A stretch of DNA of 64,000 bases. Origin: a bacterium (lineage in GTDB: Bacteria > Elusimicrobiota > Elusimicrobia > UBA1565 > UBA9628). Shown here piece after piece: positions 58,301 through 64,000 of the stretch. The notes beneath the pieces are model-generated. The model was not told the origin of the DNA and ran no database searches. It was given only the letters and a program-made list of their open reading frames with translations. Where the stretch lies: positions 1 through 64,000 of the forward strand of contig JAJZAK010000010.1 in NCBI GenBank assembly GCA_021799485.1, read 5' to 3'. Within the stretch, counting starts at the first letter, position 1; each line of letters opens with the position of its first letter. A program made the position numbers and the translations under genes.

Positions 58301-60313
58301 ATGGCCCATCTCATTGCCGCGCCACCAGCGCCCAAGAAGCTCTTCAGCGGCGGGTCGACGCTCTTGTCGGATAAAGACCTACATTACTTTAACGAAGGCA
58401 CGCATTTCCAGCTCTACAACAAGCTCGGCGCCCACGTCACCCAGGGTCAAGACGGGGCACGAGGCGTCCATTTCGCCGTCTGGGCCCCTAACGCCCAAGA
58501 AGTCTCCCTTATAGGGGACTTCAACGGCTGGAACCGAGGCCTCCATCGCTTGCGCCCCAGCGGCGCCTCCGGCATTTGGGAGACATTTCTTCCCGGCGTC
58601 GGCCCAGGGGCCAAATATAAATATTTCATCCAATCGCGCCAATGCGGCCATTCGTCCGAAAAGGCCGACCCCTTCGCTTTCTACGCCGAGGTGCCTCCAA
58701 AGTCCGCCTCCGTGGTCTGGGATCTTTCCCATGAGTGGGGCGACGCCGAATGGATGGCCCAAAGGGCCGCGCGCAACGGACTCGGAGCTCCGGTTTCCAT
58801 CTACGAAGTCCACCTCGCCTCTTGGATGAACATGCCCGAGGAAGAAGGCCGATGCCTGACATACCGGGAATTGGCCCTTAAGCTTCCCGAGTACATGACG
58901 CGGATGGGTTTCACTCACGTCGAGTTCCTCCCCGTCATGGAGCATCCCTTCGGCGGCTCCTGGGGCTACCAGACTCTGGGCTACTTCGCCCCGACGAGCC
59001 GTTACGGAACCCCGCAAGACTTCATGCATCTTATTGACGAACTCCACCGCCACGGCATCGGAGTCTTTCTCGATTGGGTCCCGTCTCACTTCGTCACCGA
59101 CGCCCATGGCCTGGGTTATTTCGACGGCACTCACCTCTATGAGCATCGCGACAGGCGCGAGGGCTTTCACCCCGACTGGTCCAGCTATATCTTCAATTAC
59201 GGCCGCCACGAAGTCCGGAGCTTCCTTATATCAAGCGCTCTATTCTGGCTCGACAAATACCATGCTGACGGCCTGCGCGTGGACGCCGTGGCCTCGATGC
59301 TCTACCGGGACTACTCCCGCAAGGAAGGGGAGTGGATCCCCAACAAGCATGGCGGCAGGGAAAATCTCGAGGCGATCCACTTCATCCGCGGGCTCAACGA
59401 GGCGGCCTACCAGTCGCATCCGGGCATCCAGATGATCGCCGAGGAATCGACCTCCTGGGGCGGCGTCTCGCGGCCCACCTGCGTCGGGGGGCTGGGTTTC
59501 GGCTACAAATGGGACATGGGCTGGATGCACGACACCCTCGAGTACATGAAAAAAGACGGCGTCCACCGCAAGTACCACCAAGATCAGCTGACTTTCCGGA
59601 TGCTCTATGCGTGGCACGAGAACTTCATCCTGCCCTTGTCCCATGACGAGGTGACCCACGGCAAGCGTTCGCTCATCACCCAGATGGCGGGGCATGACGA
59701 CTGGCAGAAGTTCGCGAATCTGCGCCTCCTTTTCGCCAACCAATGGGCTCAACCGGGCAAGAAGCTGCTTTTCATGGGGGGGGAATTCGCTCAGCGCGAC
59801 GAGTGGCGCTACGACCACAGCCTCGATTGGCATCTCTTGCAATGGGAGCCCCATCGAGGCGCGCAAAGGCTGATCGCCGATCTCAACCGCCTCTACCGCG
59901 AGACGCCGGCCCTCCACGAACTCGATGCCGATCACTCCGGCTTCGAGTGGATCGACTGCTCCGACTACGCCGCAAGCGTGATCTCCTTCCTGCGCTACGG
60001 ACGCGACCGCAGCCGACCGGTGCTGGTCGCGATCAACGGCACCGCCGTTCCCCGACCAGGCTACCGATTGGGCGTCCCCCAGAAGGGCTTCTGGAGAGAA
60101 ATTTTCAACAGCGACGCCCGCGAATACTGGGGAAGCGGCATGGGCAATCTCGGCGGCATCGAGGCCGAAGCCCGACCCTCTCATGATCGGCCTTATTCCC
60201 TGGATCTGACTCTCCCCCCGCTGGCTGCCGTGTTCTTGACCCCGGCTCCTCTTGAGGATTCCATCGCCTCGGTTCCGCCCGCCGCCGGCTTGTCGGCGGG
60301 CGGGGATACATAA
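58301..60313 (+). CDS. glgB: 1,4-alpha-glucan branching enzyme
   Basis: A 670-residue GH13 enzyme that makes alpha-1,6 branches in glycogen. It has a CBM48 domain (about 45-145; VHFAVWAPNAQEVSLIGDFN) followed by the catalytic barrel with YEVHLASW, the nucleophile region DGLRVDAVASMLYRDYSR, acid/base IAEEST and LSHDEVTHGKRSL. The C-terminal beta domain ends near residue 650. Shorter than E. coli GlgB (no N1 domain), as in many phyla. The ATG at 58301 has no clear ribosome binding site. First gene of a glgB-glgA-GH57 operon. Confidence 0.95.
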   Translation: MAHLIAAPPAPKKLFSGGSTLLSDKDLHYFNEGTHFQLYNKLGAHVTQGQDGARGVHFAVWAPNAQEVSLIGDFNGWNRGLHRLRPSGASGIWETFLPGVGPGAKYKYFIQSRQCGHSSEKADPFAFYAEVPPKSASVVWDLSHEWGDAEWMAQRAARNGLGAPVSIYEVHLASWMNMPEEEGRCLTYRELALKLPEYMTRMGFTHVEFLPVMEHPFGGSWGYQTLGYFAPTSRYGTPQDFMHLIDELHRHGIGVFLDWVPSHFVTDAHGLGYFDGTHLYEHRDRREGFHPDWSSYIFNYGRHEVRSFLISSALFWLDKYHADGLRVDAVASMLYRDYSRKEGEWIPNKHGGRENLEAIHFIRGLNEAAYQSHPGIQMIAEESTSWGGVSRPTCVGGLGFGYKWDMGWMHDTLEYMKKDGVHRKYHQDQLTFRMLYAWHENFILPLSHDEVTHGKRSLITQMAGHDDWQKFANLRLLFANQWAQPGKKLLFMGGEFAQRDEWRYDHSLDWHLLQWEPHRGAQRLIADLNRLYRETPALHELDADHSGFEWIDCSDYAASVISFLRYGRDRSRPVLVAINGTAVPRPGYRLGVPQKGFWREIFNSDAREYWGSGMGNLGGIEAEARPSHDRPYSLDLTLPPLAAVFLTPAPLEDSIASVPPAAGLSAGGDT

Positions 60314-60340
60314 ACCGCGCGCACGACGGCTTAGAACTCC

Positions 60341-61813
60341 ATGTACGCGGTGATGGTGGCTTCCGAGTGCGCGCCGGTCGCGCAAACCGGGGGACTTGGC
60401 GACGTTGTCTTTGGATTGAGCCGGGAGCTTGAGATCCGGGGCAACGCCGTCGAGATCATTCTCCCCAAATACGACCGCATGCGCTATGACCGAATCTGGG
60501 GGCTGACCAAGAGCTTTAACGACCTGTGGGTGCCCTGGTATGGCGGGGCCATCCACTGCAGCGTCTGGTTCGGCTTCGTGGAGGGACGCAAGTGCTTCTT
60601 CATCGAGCCGCACTCCCGAGACAATTTCTTCAGCCGGGGCGCCTATTACGGCATGAACGACGACGCCATGCGCTTTGCTTTTTTCAGCAAGGCGGCCCTC
60701 GAGTTCATGCTCAAGGCCGGCAAACGGCCCGACATTATCCATTGCCATGATTGGCAGACAGGCCTTCTGCCCGTCCTGCTCTTTGAGATCTACAAGTATC
60801 ACGGCATGCCTCACCAGCGCGTTTGCTACACCGTCCACAACTTCAGACATCAGGGCGTCGCCGGCACGGACATCCTCCAGGCTACGGGCTTAAGCCGCCC
60901 TGAGTATTTTCTACACCACGACCGGCTTCGCGACAACGCCAATCGGGGAGCGATCAATTTCATGAAGGGCGGCATCGTCTACTCGAACTTTGTCACGACG
61001 GTCTCCCCCCAGCATGCGTGGGAGGCCCGCTGCACCGACCAGGGCTTCGGCTTGGGCCCTACCCTGAACATCCATTCGGGGAAATTCGCCGGCGTTCTCA
61101 ACGGCCTCGACTACGCCTCCTGGAACCCCGAGATCGACCGGCATCTCCCTGTCCGATACGGCCCGAACAATGTCCAGGGCAAATACCGCGATAAGGAGGC
61201 CCTGCGCCACAGGCTTTGGCTGCGCCAGGATTTCAAGCCCATCATCGCCTACGTCGGCCGTTTGGACGATCAAAAGGGCGTTGACCTCATCCGCCAGTCT
61301 CTTTTCTACGCGCTCGATCATGGCGTCCAGTTCGTCCTTCTGGGGTCGAGTTCGACGCCCGCAATCGAAGAGAGATTTGGGGGTCTCAAGCGCCGCTTCA
61401 ACGACCATCCCGACATCCACCTCGAACTGAGCTTCAACGCCGAGCTGTCCCACCTTATCTACGCGGGCTCTGATATCCTCGTCATGCCGAGCCTCTATGA
61501 GCCCTGCGGCTTGGCGCAGTTGATTGCGCTCAAATACGGGACCATTCCCGTCGTGCGGGCGATCGGGGGCCTTTGCGACACCGTGTTCGACGCGCACCAT
61601 TCCGGCAAGCCGCAGCAAGAACGCAACGGCTTTGTATTCCACCAGACCGACCCCCCGGCCGTCGAATCAGCCTTGCACCGCGCCGTCGGCCTGTGGCATT
61701 CGTACCCGGAGGAATTCCGCGAGCTCATGCTCAACGGCATGCGTCAAGACTACTCCTGGAGCGACGCGGGATCTAAATACCTCGGTATTTATGATTACAT
61801 CCGCCACAAATAA
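60341..61813 (+). CDS. glgA: Glycogen synthase (GT5)
   Basis: A 490-residue glucosyltransferase that extends alpha-1,4-glucan from ADP- or UDP-glucose. Motifs: ASECAPVAQTGGLGDVVFGL, HCHDWQTGLLPVLL, VGRLDDQKGVDLI and PSLYEPCGLAQLIALKYG. The substrate-binding lysine of the KxGGLGDV loop is glutamine here (QTGGLGD), which is unusual. The other catalytic residues (arginine and lysine of VGRLDDQKG, glutamate of YEPCG) are present. The stop codon overlaps an ATG that opens a 5-codon frame leading into the next gene. Confidence 0.93.
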   Translation: MYAVMVASECAPVAQTGGLGDVVFGLSRELEIRGNAVEIILPKYDRMRYDRIWGLTKSFNDLWVPWYGGAIHCSVWFGFVEGRKCFFIEPHSRDNFFSRGAYYGMNDDAMRFAFFSKAALEFMLKAGKRPDIIHCHDWQTGLLPVLLFEIYKYHGMPHQRVCYTVHNFRHQGVAGTDILQATGLSRPEYFLHHDRLRDNANRGAINFMKGGIVYSNFVTTVSPQHAWEARCTDQGFGLGPTLNIHSGKFAGVLNGLDYASWNPEIDRHLPVRYGPNNVQGKYRDKEALRHRLWLRQDFKPIIAYVGRLDDQKGVDLIRQSLFYALDHGVQFVLLGSSSTPAIEERFGGLKRRFNDHPDIHLELSFNAELSHLIYAGSDILVMPSLYEPCGLAQLIALKYGTIPVVRAIGGLCDTVFDAHHSGKPQQERNGFVFHQTDPPAVESALHRAVGLWHSYPEEFRELMLNGMRQDYSWSDAGSKYLGIYDYIRHK

Positions 61814-61830
61814 TGGAGGTTCCGCCTTAA
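61813..61830 (+). other. Five-codon minicistron bridging glgA and the GH57 gene
   Basis: ATG GAG GTT CCG CCT TAA starts within the glgA stop (TAATG) and ends in a TAATG overlap with the GH57 start codon at 61830. The GGAGG inside it also serves as a ribosome binding site for GH57 at 10-11 nt. It may be accidental, but it resembles the minicistrons ahead of acnA and xfp. Confidence 0.3.
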
Positions 61831-63293
61831 TGAGCCAACCGTCCGCCGCCTTCGAAGAGTTCCCGCCGATCTGCGGTTCGGAGGATCAGATTGAAGGCGC
61901 CCTGCGAGAAAGCGCCGGAAACACCGTCTTTCTCCGGGAGAGCGGCGTCGATTTCGGTCGCATCAAGAGCGCGGCCGCCATCGCCCTCCATATGCACCAG
62001 CCCCTGATTCCGGCCGGCGGCGGCGACCTGCGCACGGCGGCGATCATCAGCAATTTAAAATACATGCTGGACAACCAAGGGATCGGCGACAACCACAACG
62101 CCCCTGCCTTCATTCAGTGCTACAAGCGCATGGGAGACTTCATCGTGCGTCTGCTCGACGAGGGCCGGCAGCCGCGCGTGATGCTGGAATATTCCGGCAC
62201 TCTATTCCATGGCCTGCGCCAAATGGGCCTCAACGACGTGTTTGACAGCCTTAAAAAAGCGACCTGCGATCCGGGCTGCCGTCGGGCGGTGGAGTGGCTG
62301 GGCGCGCCCTGGGGACACGCGGTCGCGCCGTCGACGCCCGTTCTGGACTACCGCCTTCATGTCAAGTCGTGGCAACAGCATTTCGCCGCCATTTTCGGCA
62401 TCGAGGCCCTTCAACGCGTCCGGGGGTTTTCTCCTTCGGAAATGGCCCTTCCCAATCATCCGGATGTGGCTTACGAATTCGTCAAAACCCTCAAGGACAG
62501 CGGATTCCAATGGGTTTTAGTGCAGGAACACACCGTCGAGCGGCCGGAAGACGGGCATGGGCCGAGGCACAAGCATCTGCCCCATCGGCTGGTCTGCCGG
62601 AATTCTCGAGGCGAGAGCGCGAGCATCATCGCGGTGATCAAGACCCAGGGAAGCGACACCAAACTCGTCGGGCAAATGCAGCCCTATTACGAGGCCAAGG
62701 GCCTCCAACGCTTGGAGTTCGCCGGGAGGACGGCGCCGCCGCTCGTGACCCAGATCGCCGACGGCGAAAACGGCGGCGTGATGATGAACGAGTTCCCACC
62801 GAAATATTTCGAGGCGGTTCGCGAGGCCTCGGGTTCCGAAACGCCGCTCCTGAACGCGACCGAATACTTGGAGCATCTCTTCGCCTCCGGCGTCAGGGAG
62901 GAGGATCTGCCGGCGCTTCAGCCTCTCATGCAAAAGCGAATCTGGGACCGATTCCGGTCCGGGGATGGCCCGGAAAAGCTTGAGAACACGATTGAGCGGC
63001 TCAAGAAAGAGGATTCTCGCTTCCACATGGAGGGCGGCAGCTGGACGAACAACATCTCCTGGGTCCGCGGCTACGAGAACATGCTGGGACCGATGGAGAA
63101 GGTAAGCTCTCTTTTCTACGAAAAAGTGGTCAAACCAGACGTCTCCAGCAGGGAACCGCGCTATCGTAACGCGCTCTACCATCTGCTGATGAGCCAGACG
63201 AGTTGCTATAGGTATTGGGGACAGGGCGCGTGGGTCGATTACGGCAATGAGATCTGCCGGCGCGCCACGGACATCCTCACCCACGATTTTTAA
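61830..63293 (+). CDS. Glycoside hydrolase family 57 enzyme
   Basis: A 487-residue cytoplasmic enzyme of the GH57 type (alpha-amylase, amylopullulanase or branching activities). The first conserved region is AIALHMHQPLIPAGGG (HQP); further family elements are VMLEYSGTLFHGLRQMG, GFSPSEMALPNHPDVAYEF and GFQWVLVQEHTVE. The last 90 residues are less conserved. Behind glgB and glgA it likely acts on glycogen. ATG at 61830 follows GGAGG and gives a sensible N-terminus; the frame is open further upstream inside glgA but without family similarity. Activity cannot be told from sequence. Confidence 0.85.
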   Translation: MSQPSAAFEEFPPICGSEDQIEGALRESAGNTVFLRESGVDFGRIKSAAAIALHMHQPLIPAGGGDLRTAAIISNLKYMLDNQGIGDNHNAPAFIQCYKRMGDFIVRLLDEGRQPRVMLEYSGTLFHGLRQMGLNDVFDSLKKATCDPGCRRAVEWLGAPWGHAVAPSTPVLDYRLHVKSWQQHFAAIFGIEALQRVRGFSPSEMALPNHPDVAYEFVKTLKDSGFQWVLVQEHTVERPEDGHGPRHKHLPHRLVCRNSRGESASIIAVIKTQGSDTKLVGQMQPYYEAKGLQRLEFAGRTAPPLVTQIADGENGGVMMNEFPPKYFEAVREASGSETPLLNATEYLEHLFASGVREEDLPALQPLMQKRIWDRFRSGDGPEKLENTIERLKKEDSRFHMEGGSWTNNISWVRGYENMLGPMEKVSSLFYEKVVKPDVSSREPRYRNALYHLLMSQTSCYRYWGQGAWVDYGNEICRRATDILTHDF

Positions 63294-63347
63294 AGACCCC
63301 TTCCAGGCGATTTGATCGACTTTGGAACTCGAGCGCTCAAGCCATCT

Positions 63348-63497
63348 TCAGTTGAAACGCCCGCAAACGCATCCGCAGGAGCATAAGTCGCTAAAATCAC
63401 ACGCGCATGACTCGCAGCAAACGCAATTACTTTCCGTTTTTGAAAAGTTTCGAAGTTCTCGCTCGAATTTTTTCGAGCTCCCCGGCCTCTTCTTCAT
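63348..63497 (-). CDS. Nine-cysteine microprotein, copy 2
   Basis: A 49-residue protein starting MKKRPGSSKKFERELRNF, with nine cysteines at 25, 27, 28, 31, 33, 39, 41, 43 and 45, the same CXCCX2CXCX5CXCXCXC pattern as the protein at 56206-56361. A perfect AAGGAGG lies 6 bases upstream of ATG 63497, which makes it a real gene. It is convergent with the GH57 gene (54 bases between the stops). Lysine-rich N-terminus, Cys-rich C-terminus. Metal binding is likely; exact function unknown. Its codon usage is more AT-rich than that of its neighbours. Confidence 0.8.
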   Translation of the reverse strand: MKKRPGSSKKFERELRNFSKTESNCVCCESCACDFSDLCSCGCVCGRFN

Positions 63498-63508
63498 CGC
63501 TCTCCTCC

Positions 63509-63766
63509 TTGGTTCGGCCGGACGGCACCCGGCCTTGGATCATCCCAACGCCCAGCAAGCAACAGAGCGGCCGCTACCTCGAAACGCCAGGCTCCTGGAG
63601 CGCGGTCGTACCCGAAACCGGCGCCGAAGACGCCGCCTACGGGCTCGATGTCGACGACTTCGTCCTTCTGAGGGAATTCTTTGTCACGCCCAGCCGCGTG
63701 CGCCTGGAGTTTAAGCTGCGTCTTGTGAAGGGAAAGTCCGGTCGGATCGTCGGGACGCGGCGCTAG
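63509..63766 (+). CDS. Hypothetical protein, start uncertain
   Basis: The frame from about 63509 to the TAG at 63766 (85 residues from a TTG start; 119 from ATG at 63407) has GC-rich third positions, so it is probably coding: GSWSAVVPETGAEDAAYGLD and LLREFFVTPSRVRLEFKLRL. The first part of the longer version is antisense to the microprotein gene and AT-rich, so it is probably not translated. No domain recognised. It overlaps the convergent last gene by 4 bp. Confidence 0.4.
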   Translation: MVRPDGTRPWIIPTPSKQQSGRYLETPGSWSAVVPETGAEDAAYGLDVDDFVLLREFFVTPSRVRLEFKLRLVKGKSGRIVGTRR

Positions 63767-64000
63767 AGACTTCCGAAAAAGCCGGTCATGGACGCGCCGA
63801 TACCGCCCAAATCCCGGCCCAAGGACTGGAAATCGCCGGCCAGGGCCTGACCCGTCGCCTCCGCGCCGCCCACCAGGAACATCGTGGGCGACGCGATAGT
63901 CAGGAGAATCTGCTCCAGCAGACTCTCATTGCCTATGACGCCATGATAGGCGATGGAGTCCGAGCCGAACTGTGTCTTCCCGCCCACTTCGCCGTAGGCG
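63763..64000 (-). CDS. Hypothetical protein, C-terminal part (runs off window)
   Basis: An open frame on the minus strand that enters from the right edge and stops at 63763. The visible 78 residues read GGKTQFGSDSIAYHGVIGN, then ESLLEQILLTIASPTMFLVG and end GIGASMTGFFGSL. The third codon positions are GC-rich as in real genes. Mildly hydrophobic stretches are present but no domain is recognised; the N-terminus is outside the window. Confidence 0.6.
   Translation of the reverse strand, partial: AYGEVGGKTQFGSDSIAYHGVIGNESLLEQILLTIASPTMFLVGGAEATGQALAGDFQSLGRDLGGIGASMTGFFGSL

Noticed and set aside
63322-63714. Plus-strand ORF of 130 residues at the right end
   Set aside because: It overlaps the second microprotein antisense, and its composition (Arg/Gln/His-rich) looks like a shadow frame.
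1-64000. CRISPR array, rRNA operon, prophage or integron
   Set aside because: No regularly spaced direct repeats, rRNA signatures, phage genes or integrase were seen; the palindromes occur singly.

Overview
This is a GC-rich, gene-dense bacterial chromosome segment with very short intergenic gaps and long runs of genes joined by ATGA or TAATG overlaps. It carries no rRNA and I found no tRNA. Outer-membrane-style exported proteins, a haem pathway, aconitase, RNase P RNA, many TPR proteins, REP-type palindromes and a dense radical SAM locus suggest an uncultured Gram-negative lineage. Elusimicrobiota or a neighbouring phylum is my best guess, but it is only a guess. One insertion sequence (ISNCY type) is cut by the left edge.

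Layout. 1-760: partial ISNCY transposase. 875-4842: a NitT/TauT-type ABC permease and ATPase, then a secreted FKBP isomerase. 4853-9214: CPXCG protein, aconitase, FAD oxidoreductase. 9338-16676: TPR-membrane-kinase receptor, hemL, hemB, rnpB (RNase P RNA), C4 zinc-ribbon protein, CbiX-like protein and a secreted ankyrin protein, interrupted by several palindromic repeats. 16740-19303: ABC-F ATPase and a radical SAM protein. 19303-27396: TPR protein, three polytopic glycosyltransferase-like membrane proteins and an asparagine-synthase-type amidotransferase. 27393-44274 (minus strand): SGNH hydrolases followed by nine radical SAM genes (ten radical SAM cores) with a TIR-like protein and a degenerate beta-lactamase-fold-like protein. 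44332-45255: mannose-1-phosphate guanylyltransferase-like enzyme. 45470-48475: a likely nitric-oxide/nitrosative-stress module (DUF2249-ScdA_N-DUF2249, Crp/Fnr regulator, haem-copper-type membrane protein, MIP18 protein). 48557-50151: secreted papain-like protease and a Nudix hydrolase. 50228-56132: acetate kinase, beta-CASP nuclease, LOG protein and phosphoketolase, a route from sugar phosphates to acetate and ATP. 56206-63497: phosphoglucomutase, branching enzyme, glycogen synthase and a GH57 enzyme (glycogen metabolism), flanked by two tiny cysteine-rich proteins. The right edge holds two poorly characterised ORFs.

Most notable: (1) the radical SAM array, including a 1106-residue protein with two complete twitch-radical-SAM modules joined by TPRs; (2) two 49-51 residue microproteins with nine cysteines in exactly the same spacing, both in the carbohydrate region; (3) REP/MITE palindromes that supply the start codon of hemL, its last codons, and the C-terminus of a CbiX-like protein; (4) rnpB abutting hemB so tightly that hemB lacks a normal start codon; (5) a recurring promoter layout in which the -10 box ends 6-7 nt before the start codon, predicting leaderless mRNAs.
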